Counted from the first letter of the stretch, positions 49,955 to 59,558 are shown. The stretch is 64,000 nucleotides of DNA from Paenibacillus sp. HB172176 (GCF_011947265.1 NZ_JAATHD010000023.1:45297-109296); one strand, 5' to 3'. Numbers and translations are program-made. The notes: generated by a model not told the origin, from the letters alone.

Positions 49955-51076
49955 ATGAACAGAAAGAAAGCCAGATTATCGGGGTTATTATTCATTGCCT
50001 CTATCATGCTCGTCGTGTCGGCTTGCGGAAACAGCAATACCAGCAATGAAACAAACATGAATACCAAGGAAGCAGCGGCGCCCGCTGCGCAGCAGACCGC
50101 GGCAGCAGAAACATCCCTTCCTTCCGATGAGCCGAAAATTGAAGACGAAGGAACGTTGACCGTATACTTGAATGATTTCGACGAGATCATCGCTCCTCTG
50201 TTTGAAGCCGCTACCGGCTACAAGGTGGATCTGGTCGCGGGCAACGGCGCCGAGATCATGTCCCGTGTTGAAGCGGAGAAAGGCAATCCTCACTGGGATG
50301 TGATCTGGATGGACGCCATGCCTTCCATATACGGACTTGGCGAGTCGGGACAGCTGATGGAAGGCTGGGCTCCCGACAATCTTGCCAATCTGACCGACTT
50401 CGCGAAGAGCTTCGTTCCGGAGAAGAACTGGTACGTGCCTACCGGCGCGCATGCCGCAGGCGTAATCGTCTACAACACGGACAAGGTAGCCGCAGCCGAC
50501 GCGCCGAAAACCTGGGCCGAGTTCGCGGACGCGAAGTATAAGGATATGATCGGCATGGCGGACCCTGCCGTTGCTGCGCCGGCTTATCCATTCGTTTCCT
50601 GGTTTTTTAATGACATGGGCATGGAGCCGGCGAAAGCCTTCTATTCCGATCTGATGAAGAACGGTCTCAAGGTCTATCCGAAAAATCCGAATGTCGTGAA
50701 GTCGCTAACCTCCGGCGAGATTACAATCGCCGCTTTGCAAGAGAGCAACGCTTATGTTATGAAGAACAACAAAGAGCCGATTGAGATTATATGGCCGGAA
50801 GAAGGCGCCCCTGCTTCCGTTCGCGTAGCCGCTATTCAGAAGGAAACCAAAAATCCGAACGCGGCAAAGGCGTTCATCGAATTCCTGCTTGATCCGAAAA
50901 CGCAGCAAGCCTTGATCGATCAAGGCGAGGAAAGCTACTTCGAGCCGTCCGTAAATGGCGTAAACCCGAAGCAAGACCGTGCGACTAACGCGAAGCTGGT
51001 GGCAGCCGACGCTTCCTGGGCATCCGAGAAGGAAGCGGCAATCAAGCAATGGTTCGCCGATCAATCCGTGAATTAA
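49955..51076 (+). CDS. ABC importer substrate-binding lipoprotein (ferric/2-AEP type)
   Basis: A 373-residue extracellular binding protein with signal peptide and lipobox VVSAC (cysteine about residue 24), an alanine/threonine-rich linker and an FbpA/PhnS-like type 2 binding fold: GTLTVYLNDFDEIIAPLFEAATG, WDVIWMDAMP, NTDKVAAADAPKTWAEF, NPNAAKAFIEFLLDPKTQQ. Family members bind ferric iron, 2-aminoethylphosphonate or related anions; no residue seen here decides. It starts an operon with a fused permease, an ATPase and a phosphatase, with 0 and 6 base gaps. GGAGGG lies upstream of the ATG. Confidence 0.88.
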   Translation: MNRKKARLSGLLFIASIMLVVSACGNSNTSNETNMNTKEAAAPAAQQTAAAETSLPSDEPKIEDEGTLTVYLNDFDEIIAPLFEAATGYKVDLVAGNGAEIMSRVEAEKGNPHWDVIWMDAMPSIYGLGESGQLMEGWAPDNLANLTDFAKSFVPEKNWYVPTGAHAAGVIVYNTDKVAAADAPKTWAEFADAKYKDMIGMADPAVAAPAYPFVSWFFNDMGMEPAKAFYSDLMKNGLKVYPKNPNVVKSLTSGEITIAALQESNAYVMKNNKEPIEIIWPEEGAPASVRVAAIQKETKNPNAAKAFIEFLLDPKTQQALIDQGEESYFEPSVNGVNPKQDRATNAKLVAADASWASEKEAAIKQWFADQSVN

Positions 51077-52762
51077 ATGATGCGATTATTGAATAGCAGA
51101 GATCGACTCGGATGGGGCATAACCATCATCCTGTTCCTTCTCGTTCTCTATCCCTTGGCAGCGGTCTTGATCCAAGTCCTGCTGCCCGGGGTTTTCTCCG
51201 GTGTTTGGAAGCTTGGCGATTGGTCGCTGCTGCTGGAAATATTCAATCGTCCGCTATGGCAGAAATCATTGGAGAATTCCTTGCTGCTGGGGCTTGGAAC
51301 AACACTGCTTGCGACAACGCTAGGAACAGCGCTTGCCGTCATTCGTTCCTCATGGTCCTTCCCGACGGCCAAGCTGCTCGACGGAGCGGTATGGCTGCTC
51401 ATTATTACGCCCTCCTTCATTCTGGCGCAGGGCTGGGTGCTGTTCGCCGCCGGCGGCGGCATTGCGTCGGAATTGCTGGGCTGGTCCTGGGTGAGAGGGG
51501 CGATCTTTCAACCGGCCGGTCTTATCTTCGTGATGACGCTAAGCAAGTTTCCGTTCGCTTATCTTAGCGTATACGCCGCGATGGAATGGAAGGTCGATGG
51601 ACTGTCGCATGCCGCAAGGCTTTGCGGAGCATCGGCGATGACGGTATGGCGCACGATTCAGGCGCCGCTGCTGCTGCCGGCTGTGCTCGCGGGCGCATCG
51701 CTTGTATTCATGGATACGATCGGGGATTTCGGTCTGCCCGCATCGATAGCGGCCGTGTACAAATTTCCGACGCTTCCCTATTCGATCTATTCGGCGATCT
51801 ACACCTCACCGATTCGCTTCGACATGGCGGGCGTGCTGTCCTTCTATCTCGTGGTGCTGATCGGACTTGCCATGATGCTGCAATTCTATATGCTGCGAAG
51901 ATCGCGCTTCGACTTCCTCTCTGGAGGCGCCGTTCGCTCGAAACCAAGTGCTGACGGCCGATTCGCGTTTTTGCTGGGGCTGCTTAATATTCTCTTCCTG
52001 CTCATCATTATCGGCATACCGGTCGGGGCGAATATTATCATCTCCTTGCTGGGGACGCAGGGCGGGGGCTATGCGCTCGCCAATCTAACCCTCGAGCATT
52101 ATCGCGAGCTCTTCTCAAGCTCCAGCCAACTATTGACCGGCTTCGGACATTCCTTGATTATTGCCGTTTCGGCTGCCCTTCTCGGCTTGCTTGTCGGACT
52201 TGGCGTGGCCTATGTGCTAACGTATTCCAAGTTCAAATTCAAGCGCTTGATCGAGGTAAGCTCCATATTGACCTTGGCGGTACCCGGCGTCGTGCTCGGA
52301 ATCGGATATATCTTCGTGTGGAATCAGAAATGGCTCGAATCCATCGGCCTGTTGCTATACGGGACGCCGTGGATTCTCGTTCTAGCGGCAATAGCGGGCG
52401 CGGTTCCGGTCATAACCCGTTTAATGGTCGGCGCCATGGCCAAGGTGCCCGTGCAGTTGCTGACCGCCGCCCAGCTTCAAGGGGACAGCTTCATCGGCCG
52501 AATCCGGTTCATTCTGATTCCGCTTATTCGCGGAGCCTTATTATCGGCCGGACTTGCTGCGTTTGGCTCCGGTATCTTCGATCTGGCGGTGAACTCGATT
52601 CTGTTCCCGCCCAAATTCCTGACGCTGCCCGTAACGATTAACAAAGCGTTCGAAAATCTCGATTTCGGATACGCGTCCGCAGCAACGATAGCAAGCTCCG
52701 GCATCGTCATCCTCATCATTCTGGCAGTCGAGCTGCTGCTAAGACGCAAGGAGGTCGCTTAA
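51077..52762 (+). CDS. Fused two-domain ABC importer permease
   Basis: A 561-residue permease with about 12 membrane segments and two binding-protein-dependent transport domains in one chain, as in FbpB and the PhnU2-type permeases. Each half has an EAA-like loop that contacts the ATPase: HAARLCGASAMTVWRTIQAPLLLPA in parts (about 183) and AAQLQGDSFIGRIRFILIP (about 465). Translation starts at the base after the preceding stop, without a good ribosome site, so it depends on coupling. Confidence 0.9.
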   Translation: MMRLLNSRDRLGWGITIILFLLVLYPLAAVLIQVLLPGVFSGVWKLGDWSLLLEIFNRPLWQKSLENSLLLGLGTTLLATTLGTALAVIRSSWSFPTAKLLDGAVWLLIITPSFILAQGWVLFAAGGGIASELLGWSWVRGAIFQPAGLIFVMTLSKFPFAYLSVYAAMEWKVDGLSHAARLCGASAMTVWRTIQAPLLLPAVLAGASLVFMDTIGDFGLPASIAAVYKFPTLPYSIYSAIYTSPIRFDMAGVLSFYLVVLIGLAMMLQFYMLRRSRFDFLSGGAVRSKPSADGRFAFLLGLLNILFLLIIIGIPVGANIIISLLGTQGGGYALANLTLEHYRELFSSSSQLLTGFGHSLIIAVSAALLGLLVGLGVAYVLTYSKFKFKRLIEVSSILTLAVPGVVLGIGYIFVWNQKWLESIGLLLYGTPWILVLAAIAGAVPVITRLMVGAMAKVPVQLLTAAQLQGDSFIGRIRFILIPLIRGALLSAGLAAFGSGIFDLAVNSILFPPKFLTLPVTINKAFENLDFGYASAATIASSGIVILIILAVELLLRRKEVA

Positions 52763-54016
52763 ATGAACAGATCTGCTGAATTAACTCAAGCCCCCTTCTC
52801 TTCAATAGCCAATGACATGGCTGCAGAGGGAGCAAACAACCTATTCGTCCAGTCAGAGCTCAAGGGCTCCGACCTGTCAACCTCCGCCTCTCCCCTGCTG
52901 ACCATCAAGGGACTTACGAAGAGCTTCGGTTCCTTCCAGGCGTTAAGAGGCATTGATCTGACGATGAAGCCCGGGGAGATCATCTCCGTGCTCGGTCCTT
53001 CCGGCTGCGGCAAATCCACGCTTCTGCAGCTGATTGCCGGTTTGACCCAGCCTGACGGCGGAACCATTCATATCGGAAGCGAACTGATCGCCTCCAGGAA
53101 GTCGATGCTTCCACCCGAGAAGCGCGGCGTCAATATGGTTTTTCAAGATTATGCGCTGTGGCCTCATATGAATGTCAGGAGCAATATTGAATACGGATTG
53201 AAGCGGGCGAAGCTGCGCCGCGAGGAAATAGAGGAGAGGATAAGCGAGCTGCTCGAGCTGCTCCATCTTCAAGGACTCGAGAAACGTCTGCCGCCGCAGC
53301 TCTCAGGCGGCCAGCAGCAGCGCGTCTCCATCGCCCGCGCGCTTGCTTCGCGACCGAGGCTCATGCTGCTTGACGAGCCGCTCTCTAATCTGGACATGAG
53401 GCTTCGCATCGAGATGAGAACCGAGATGGCTTATCTGTTCCGCAAGCTGGGCACCAGCGTATTCCATGTTACGCATGATCCCGACGAAGCCTTCGCGATG
53501 GCGGATCGAATATTCATTATGCGCTCTGGCGAAGCTGATCAACTAGGAACGCCGCAGGAAGTATTCTCCCGGCCTGCAAGCAGATGGTCCGCGTCGCTGC
53601 TGGGCGCGATCAACGTGCTGAAGGGCCGGTTCGTGAGCAGGGGCTACGGCGTCAGCGGAGATGGCAGCGGCCGGGAGCAAGGCACGATTGCTATCGGACA
53701 ATCGCTCGTCAGCGGCTTGACGCCGCCGCATGAGACAAGCGGCGGCTGGGCGGACAGCACGCCGGCTATCCTGATGTTCAGACCCCAGCAAGTATCGGTC
53801 TTGGAAGGCGAGGATGCCCTGCATGCGGGGAACGCCCTGCGCGTGAAAATCGTGCAATGCGTATTTGAGGGCATTAGCTGGCGTGCAAGAGCCGAGACCG
53901 AATGCGGTCAACTGCTATATATTGTACATGAGAACCCTCTCTCGGCAGGCGACACCGTCACCATCTCGTTCTCATCCGACGCGGCCTATCTGTATAGAGA
54001 CGAGGAAGAAAGGTAG
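52763..54016 (+). CDS. ABC importer ATP-binding protein (FbpC/PotA type)
   Basis: A 417-residue ATPase. It has an extra N-terminal stretch of about 45 residues, then Walker A LGPSGCGKST (near 75), Q-loop VFQDYALWPHM, signature LSGGQQQRVSIARAL, Walker B LMLLDEPLSNLD and the H-loop VTHDPDEAF. A C-terminal TOBE-like regulatory domain (about 290-417) follows. AGGAGG lies inside the permease end, 9 bases before the ATG. The extended N terminus is unusual; internal starts closer to the core have no better ribosome site. Confidence 0.9.
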   Translation: MNRSAELTQAPFSSIANDMAAEGANNLFVQSELKGSDLSTSASPLLTIKGLTKSFGSFQALRGIDLTMKPGEIISVLGPSGCGKSTLLQLIAGLTQPDGGTIHIGSELIASRKSMLPPEKRGVNMVFQDYALWPHMNVRSNIEYGLKRAKLRREEIEERISELLELLHLQGLEKRLPPQLSGGQQQRVSIARALASRPRLMLLDEPLSNLDMRLRIEMRTEMAYLFRKLGTSVFHVTHDPDEAFAMADRIFIMRSGEADQLGTPQEVFSRPASRWSASLLGAINVLKGRFVSRGYGVSGDGSGREQGTIAIGQSLVSGLTPPHETSGGWADSTPAILMFRPQQVSVLEGEDALHAGNALRVKIVQCVFEGISWRARAETECGQLLYIVHENPLSAGDTVTISFSSDAAYLYRDEEER

Positions 54017-54022
54017 TCGATC

Positions 54023-54748
54023 GTGTTGACTAACCATACAGTCACAGGGAAACAAAAAAGAATGCTTGTCATTTCGGACATTCATGGCTACAAAGAAGGC
54101 TTGCTCTCGCTTCTTCGGATGGCGGGCTACAATCCGGCCAGCGATCAGCTGGTGCTGCTCGGAGATTATATCGAAGCGGATAAGCCCGCGACATGGGGCA
54201 TCCTGGATACCATTATGAAGCTTGTCCGAAACGGAGCTTTGGCGCTTCCGGGCAATCATGAATTGAAGCTGGTCGGAATGTTGAGGAAGCGCGGCGCTCG
54301 CGGCGAAAGACTTCGGCGTTATATAAGATGGATCAACAAATTGCCGCCGTATTATATTAACGGCAGCTACTTGTTCGTCCATGCCGGCATTCGTCCCGGC
54401 GTGCCGCTCAAGAACCAATCGCTGCGCGATTTGACGGAAATCCGAGAGAGCTTCTATTCGCAGACGCTGCCCGATCTGGAGGAAGACTTGCAGCTTGAGC
54501 CGTCGAGGCGCACGCCGTACGGCGATATGCGCGTCATCTTCGGACATACGCCAAGCTTCAAGCTTGGAGCCCCTCCCGGGACGATATGGAAGCATTCGCG
54601 TCTTGTCTCCATCGATACCGGCGCCAAGCACGGCTGCCGATTGACCTTGCTGGATCTGACCGGCGGTGTCGCCTATTCCTGCGCGTCGAAGCCCGGCTAT
54701 CGCGCAAGCGACTACCGGGCAGATTCCGTTAGGCATATGCAGTTATGA
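54023..54748 (+). CDS. PPP-type metallophosphatase (PrpE/ApaH-like)
   Basis: A 241-residue phosphatase with the PPP-like motifs SDIHGYKEGL, LLGDYIEAD, LPGNHELKL, FVHAGIRPG and IFGHTP. The usual GDYVDRG is replaced by GDYIEAD, so the arginine that binds phosphate in classic members is missing. GTG at 54023 follows AAAGG by 9 bases. It is the last gene of the importer operon; a phosphatase here would suit import of a phosphate ester or phosphonate, but this is only context. Its 3' end overlaps the convergent BceB-like gene by 6 bases. Confidence 0.82.
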   Translation: MLTNHTVTGKQKRMLVISDIHGYKEGLLSLLRMAGYNPASDQLVLLGDYIEADKPATWGILDTIMKLVRNGALALPGNHELKLVGMLRKRGARGERLRRYIRWINKLPPYYINGSYLFVHAGIRPGVPLKNQSLRDLTEIRESFYSQTLPDLEEDLQLEPSRRTPYGDMRVIFGHTPSFKLGAPPGTIWKHSRLVSIDTGAKHGCRLTLLDLTGGVAYSCASKPGYRASDYRADSVRHMQL

Positions 54749-56752
54749 CGGCGAAGCCGCGCCGCGCAGCATGCTCTTCATGTAACTGTTGCTGGCCACC
54801 AGGAAATAGATGCACTGCATGGCGACATAGATGCCGAAGACCACGAAGGAGTAGAACCAATTCGAGGTCCCCATCAGATTGTCCAGAGCTGCCATGGCAA
54901 ACAAAGCGTGACACATGCCTGCAATGCAAGGGATAAAGAAGATGATGGCAATCTGACTGACAGCGGTGCGCCGCATCTCCTTCTTTGTCATGCCGATGCG
55001 CGAAAGGCTTCTGAATTGCGCCTGATCCTCGCTAATCTCCGTGAAGAGCTTGAAGTAGATCATGCTGCCGGCCGCAATGAAGAACAGAAGGCTGATGAAC
55101 AGGCCGATGAAGACCGTCAGCGCAATCGTTTCATTCATCTCGCTGAAGCGGATCGATCTCGAGAAATCCTTGTTGTAAGGATCATCCTCGCCGTTCGCAA
55201 GCGCTTTGATCTTCGCAGCCGTCGCGCCAGCCTTCTCCCAATTGTTCAACTCATAGCCGTAGAAGACAAGCTGCTGCTCGGCGGGCACTTTGGCCAGTTC
55301 CGACTTGTAGTCCCTGTCATCCATCACGATCGTGAGAGCATTCGATATCATCCATGTCCAATTATTAAGCACATTCTCATGCGTGGCCTTCACCACATCG
55401 TAAGAAATCTCCTTGCCATTAATCTTGCCCGACATCTTGCCGCTGCCATAATCGTTCATTTCGTAGCTGTTCGTAATGGCTACGACCTCGCCGCTGTCCA
55501 CGGTAATCGGCTTTTTGCTCTGCTCCTTGGCAAGTCGATTATAATCCGATTCGGCGATGACCATTGCAGACGTTGTACGCGTTTCTTTCGAATCTTCATA
55601 TCCTCGGAAGGTACTGTCGGTGAAAGTACGCGTCTTGCCTTCATCCTCTACCTCCACCCTGTAAGGATATACAGGCAGACCCACAACCTTATCCTCGCGC
55701 TTGAAGCTGAAGCCGTCTTCGCTAACAATTCGATTTAGCTCCTGTGGATCAATAATCGCATGCGAATCAAGGCCTTGCTCGATATAAGCCATCGAATAGG
55801 TCGACGAATTCAGCATATCCTTCTTCGTCTGAATCTGCATCATATAGACGGTGCCGAGCGCGGTCATGATAACAGCGCTGAGCAGAGTCACCACGAACAG
55901 AATGCGTGAATTATCGCGAATCTTATAGCCAAGCTGGGACAAAATGAGCATGTTCGTGCGGTTGTAATAGATGCTTCTGCGTTTCTGAAGCACGCGCAGC
56001 AGCAAGACGCTGAGCTGGGAGAACAGAAAATAGGTGCCGATGATGACGGTAATCAGGACAGGCAAAGCAAGGTATATAAATGTATTGTTTTCCATCTCCA
56101 GCGCCATGATGTAGCCAGATCCAAGACAGATCAAGGCAATCGCAACCAGCCAAGGCGAATAGACCAGCCTGCCCTTCGGCTTTCTCGCCGCCTTCAACAA
56201 ATCGATGATCTCCAGCTTTCTCATCCAAACGGCCGTCCACACCGAGATGACAAGGAACAAGCCGAAGAAGCTGCCTGCCGTAAGCCATAACGCTTTGAGG
56301 GGCACCGCGAAGGAGATCGTATCCTTCATATCGAGCAAGGAGGCAAGCGCCATGAAGAACAACTTGCTGAACACGATGCCGAGAAGAATGCCGACGATAA
56401 TGGCCAACGCGCCGATGACGAGATTTTCGTAAATAACGAGCTTTCGCAGCTGCGCCCTGGTCATGCCGAATAACGTGAACAAGCCGAATTCCTGCTTTCT
56501 CGTCTTCAGGAAGGCCGAGCTGGAATACAGAATGAACAGGAACGAGAAGATGATGATGATATATTGGCAATATTGCATGCCGGGACGAACCTTCGAGGCT
56601 TGCGCGATTGTGCCGTTCACCACATCCGGATGAGTCAGGAAGGCTGCGTAGATATAGAAAATCAGCACAGAGAACACGCTGCTCAGGAAGAAAGCGCTGT
56701 AAGCGCGAAAGTTCCCCTTTACATTGCTAAGCGCGAGCGAACGGAACGTCAT
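54743..56752 (-). CDS. BceB-type ABC permease
   Basis: A 669-residue FtsX-related permease that senses and removes cell-wall-active peptides. It has about ten membrane segments and a large extracytoplasmic domain of about 220 residues between segments 7 and 8 (about 305-530), the part that binds the peptide in this family. The N terminus MTFRSLALSNVKGNFRAY is typical. It overlaps the ATPase gene by 26 bases, and the kinase and regulator genes lie upstream in the same direction, a complete Bce module. Confidence 0.92.
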   Translation of the reverse strand: MTFRSLALSNVKGNFRAYSAFFLSSVFSVLIFYIYAAFLTHPDVVNGTIAQASKVRPGMQYCQYIIIIFSFLFILYSSSAFLKTRKQEFGLFTLFGMTRAQLRKLVIYENLVIGALAIIVGILLGIVFSKLFFMALASLLDMKDTISFAVPLKALWLTAGSFFGLFLVISVWTAVWMRKLEIIDLLKAARKPKGRLVYSPWLVAIALICLGSGYIMALEMENNTFIYLALPVLITVIIGTYFLFSQLSVLLLRVLQKRRSIYYNRTNMLILSQLGYKIRDNSRILFVVTLLSAVIMTALGTVYMMQIQTKKDMLNSSTYSMAYIEQGLDSHAIIDPQELNRIVSEDGFSFKREDKVVGLPVYPYRVEVEDEGKTRTFTDSTFRGYEDSKETRTTSAMVIAESDYNRLAKEQSKKPITVDSGEVVAITNSYEMNDYGSGKMSGKINGKEISYDVVKATHENVLNNWTWMISNALTIVMDDRDYKSELAKVPAEQQLVFYGYELNNWEKAGATAAKIKALANGEDDPYNKDFSRSIRFSEMNETIALTVFIGLFISLLFFIAAGSMIYFKLFTEISEDQAQFRSLSRIGMTKKEMRRTAVSQIAIIFFIPCIAGMCHALFAMAALDNLMGTSNWFYSFVVFGIYVAMQCIYFLVASNSYMKSMLRGAASPS

Positions 56753-57503
56753 CGAAATTACCTCCCAGCACGCTTAACGCATCCAGTATTTGTTGAAAGA
56801 ACGCTTGACGGTTGGAGCCTCTGCGAATCTCCGAGAAGAATCTTCCGTCCTTGATGAATACGATTCTCTCGCAATAGCTTGCCGAGAAGGGATCATGCGT
56901 CACCATCAACACAGTCGCCTTGAACCGCTCATTCATCTCCTTGAGCGAATCCATCGCATCCTTCGCCGATTTGGAATCGAGATTGCCGGTCAATTCGTCT
57001 GCAAGCACCAGAGCGGGCTGATGAATAATCGCTCTGGCGATCGCCGCTCTCTGCTTCTGTCCGCCGGACACCTCATATGTTCGCTTGTCCAGAATGGCCG
57101 CGATCTGCAGCAGCTCCGCGATCGGCGCCAGTTTCTGCTCAATCGACTTCGGCGGCATCCCGTCCATGACGAGCGGCAGAATAATATTTTCCTTGATGGA
57201 CAAGGTGTCAAGCAGGTTGAAATCCTGGAACACGAAGCCGAGCTCCCTGCGCCGGAACAACGCCAGCTTGTTGTTGGTCAGTTTAATCGGATTAACGCCG
57301 TTAATCTCAATCGTGCCGGAGGTCGGCTTGTCGATGGTGGACAACAGATTGAGCAACGTAGTCTTGCCGCTGCCGGACGGTCCCATGACGCCGACGAACT
57401 CCCCCGCTTCAACGGTCAGATCGATATCCTCCAGCGCTTTATAGGATACATTGCCTTTGCTGCTATAGACCTTGCTTAAGGCCTGCGCTTTCAATACACT
57501 CAT
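56727..57503 (-). CDS. BceA-type ABC ATPase
   Basis: A 258-residue ATPase of the MacB/LolD-like subclass used by Bce transporters: Walker A GPSGSGKTTLLN (about 40-51), Q-loop VFQDFNLLDTLSI, signature VSGGQKQR, Walker B LVLADELTGNLD and VTHDPFSASYC. It is preceded by a 130-base gap with a BceR-type box, so the transporter genes are separately inducible by the linked regulator. The stop overlaps the permease start. Confidence 0.93.
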   Translation of the reverse strand: MSVLKAQALSKVYSSKGNVSYKALEDIDLTVEAGEFVGVMGPSGSGKTTLLNLLSTIDKPTSGTIEINGVNPIKLTNNKLALFRRRELGFVFQDFNLLDTLSIKENIILPLVMDGMPPKSIEQKLAPIAELLQIAAILDKRTYEVSGGQKQRAAIARAIIHQPALVLADELTGNLDSKSAKDAMDSLKEMNERFKATVLMVTHDPFSASYCERIVFIKDGRFFSEIRRGSNRQAFFQQILDALSVLGGNFDDVPFARA

Positions 57504-57618
57504 TTCGCTTTGCTCCTCCTCGAAGGGTTTGGGTTATAGACTTGCTTCAATAACCACAGTATATACCCCGATGAGCGCGCAACCCATCGATTTGGCTTTC
57601 AAAGCGGGCGTGCCAACC

Positions 57619-57632
57619 TTACAATGTTGTCA
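57619..57632 (-). promoter_or_regulatory. BceR-type operator upstream of the bceA-like gene
   Basis: TGACA-ACAT-TGTAA on the minus strand matches the reported BceR-like box TNACA-N4-TGTAA exactly. It overlaps the end of the kinase gene region by position (5 bases away) and lies about 116 bases before the ATPase start. A TATACT (about 57567-57562) may be the -10. Confidence 0.75.
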
Positions 57633-57636
57633 CCTT

Positions 57637-58737
57637 CTAGTCTCCAAGCTGATGAATGCCGCTCGTTTGAAAATAAAGCTCTGCCGTCGTTCCGCTCCCG
57701 AGCTCCGACTTGATCGTGAGAACATGTCCCAGCTTGGCGCATACTTGCTTCGCCAAATAGAGGCCCATACCGGTCGATTCCCCGCTTAATCTGCCGTTCT
57801 CTCCGGTGAAGAACGGCTCGAATACGCGGGGCAAATCATGCGGCGCAATGCCGATGCCTTCATCTGTCAGCTCCAGACGGCTTGAGCCGTTATCCAAGGC
57901 ATGAATGCGAATCTTCAGCTGCTTGCCTCCCGGCTTGCTCTTGCTGTATTTGACCGCATTGCTGATCAGTTGGCTCAAGACGAAGCTCATCCACTTCTCA
58001 TCCGTCTCCGCCCAAGCCTCTCCATCAATACGCGGGAAGATCGAATGGCGAATGCAGAGCCGCTTATGCGCATTAACCGCCTTGCGCGCCAGCTCATGAA
58101 GAGGCACGCTGCGCATTTGCGCATCCAGCTCGAACTTCTCTAGCCTTGCCGTCTGCAGCATCATGTCCAGGCCGCTCGACATTCTCTCCGTCTCCTCCTG
58201 CAGGCTTCCCCGAAGCTCCTTCAACTTGTCTATGGAAGGTGACGAGCCTGCCTGCTCCCCTTGCAGCAAATCCTGCAGATGCAAATCCATAATGGATAGC
58301 GGCGTCTTCATATGATGCACCCATTGCATGACAAAATGATTATGCAGCTCCTGCTGGCGGCGGTAACGGCCAAGCTCGTTCAGATATGCCCGGTGCTGCT
58401 CCCGGAGCAGGGTCGCCATCTGCTTCTGCTCCGCCGTCACCCCCGATTGGATGAGTACGGCCGCTTTCAACTCGTCGGACTGCGACAATGCTTCCTTCAA
58501 TTGTTTGAAGTAGGAACGCTGGCGAATATAATCCAGGCATAGCCATATTGCCGTCGCGAGGAGAGAAAGCTCAATAAAATACCAGATCGTGCCCTCTGTG
58601 ACAAGTCCCGGATATCGCGATTTCTCCAGCAAATAAAGCGTGACGCAGATGCCGATTACGCCAATGATCAAGACCAGGTAGAGAAGGCGATCTCTCAGAT
58701 ACAGCAGTATGGAAGACATTTCCCCTTCCTCGTTCAT
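57637..58737 (-). CDS. BceS-type intramembrane-sensing histidine kinase
   Basis: A 366-residue kinase with two membrane segments (about 17-37 and 52-70) and almost no extracytoplasmic loop, so sensing depends on the transporter. The phosphoacceptor is H141 in WVHHMKTPLS; the ATPase domain has VLSQLISNAVKYS, LELTDEGIGI and STGMGLYLAKQVC. Its ATG overlaps the response regulator stop (ATGA). The BceAB-like genes follow after an operator. All four Bce components are present. Confidence 0.93.
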   Translation of the reverse strand: MNEEGEMSSILLYLRDRLLYLVLIIGVIGICVTLYLLEKSRYPGLVTEGTIWYFIELSLLATAIWLCLDYIRQRSYFKQLKEALSQSDELKAAVLIQSGVTAEQKQMATLLREQHRAYLNELGRYRRQQELHNHFVMQWVHHMKTPLSIMDLHLQDLLQGEQAGSSPSIDKLKELRGSLQEETERMSSGLDMMLQTARLEKFELDAQMRSVPLHELARKAVNAHKRLCIRHSIFPRIDGEAWAETDEKWMSFVLSQLISNAVKYSKSKPGGKQLKIRIHALDNGSSRLELTDEGIGIAPHDLPRVFEPFFTGENGRLSGESTGMGLYLAKQVCAKLGHVLTIKSELGSGTTAELYFQTSGIHQLGD

Positions 58738-59558
58738 GTCGCGTCACCCGCGATCCACTTGTATCCCTGCCCCCGAATCGTCTCAATGGCCTTGTGCAAG
58801 CCAAGATCATCGAGCTTCTTCCGCAGCCTGGTCACATTCACCGTGAGCGTATTGTCGTCAACGAACTGCACATCGTCCCATAACGCCTCCAGCAGCAGCT
58901 CCCGAGGCGCTACAAGGCCCGGTCGTCTCATGAAGCATTCCGCAAGCAGGCATTCATTCTTGGTCAGCTCAACCCGCGCTTCGCGCCACTCCAGCTCGTT
59001 GCGGCTGATGTGCAAGCGAATTCCGTTCGCGTCGATTACAGTGTGAGAAGTCAGCTCCCGAGCATGTCGCGCTCCATCTCTATTATCGTCGTTAAGCCCC
59101 CAGCCGCCGACAGCACCAGCACTGTTGCTTCCGGAATTCCCTTCTTCAGCTTTTCCTGAAATCGCGCCTTCCGCTCCTCCCGCATACTCGCCATAGGCTC
59201 TGCGCAGCGCGCCTCGCACTTTAGCCATCAACAGCTCCAATTGAATCGGCTTCGTCAAATAATCGTCGCCGCCGTTCTCGATGGCCATCACCTGATCCAT
59301 CTCCCCCGCTCTCGCCGACAGGTAGATGATCGGCATGGAGGAACGCATCCGAATCTGTCTGCACCAATAGAAACCGTCGAAATACGGAAGGTTGACATCC
59401 AGAAGCACGAGCTGAGGGTCGAACGCTTCCAATTCCGCTATCAGCTCTCTGAACTGCGTCGCCCGCTTCGCTGTATACCCGTACTGCTCCATCTTCTGAA
59501 CCAGAATCGAGGCGATCTTATCATCGTCTTCCACTACAAAGACTCGGTACACTTTCAT
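58734..59558 (-). CDS. BceR-type response regulator (OmpR family)
   Basis: A 274-residue regulator: receiver domain with phosphoacceptor D54 (LLDVNLPYFDG), K in YLTKPI, and an OmpR-type winged helix (about 180-270, ELEWREARVELTKNECLLAECF). Between them is an unusually long linker of about 50 residues rich in glycine, alanine, serine and asparagine (residues about 125-175); typical BceR proteins are near 230 residues. GGAGAGGAGAGA lies directly before the ATG. It should bind the TNACA-N4-TGTAA box before the ATPase gene. Confidence 0.92.
   Translation of the reverse strand: MKVYRVFVVEDDDKIASILVQKMEQYGYTAKRATQFRELIAELEAFDPQLVLLDVNLPYFDGFYWCRQIRMRSSMPIIYLSARAGEMDQVMAIENGGDDYLTKPIQLELLMAKVRGALRRAYGEYAGGAEGAISGKAEEGNSGSNSAGAVGGWGLNDDNRDGARHARELTSHTVIDANGIRLHISRNELEWREARVELTKNECLLAECFMRRPGLVAPRELLLEALWDDVQFVDDNTLTVNVTRLRKKLDDLGLHKAIETIRGQGYKWIAGDAT

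Noticed and set aside
54743..59558. Bce-type module considered as part of a lantibiotic production cluster
   Set aside because: No biosynthetic or precursor peptide gene is present, so a resistance/sensing module is the simpler reading.
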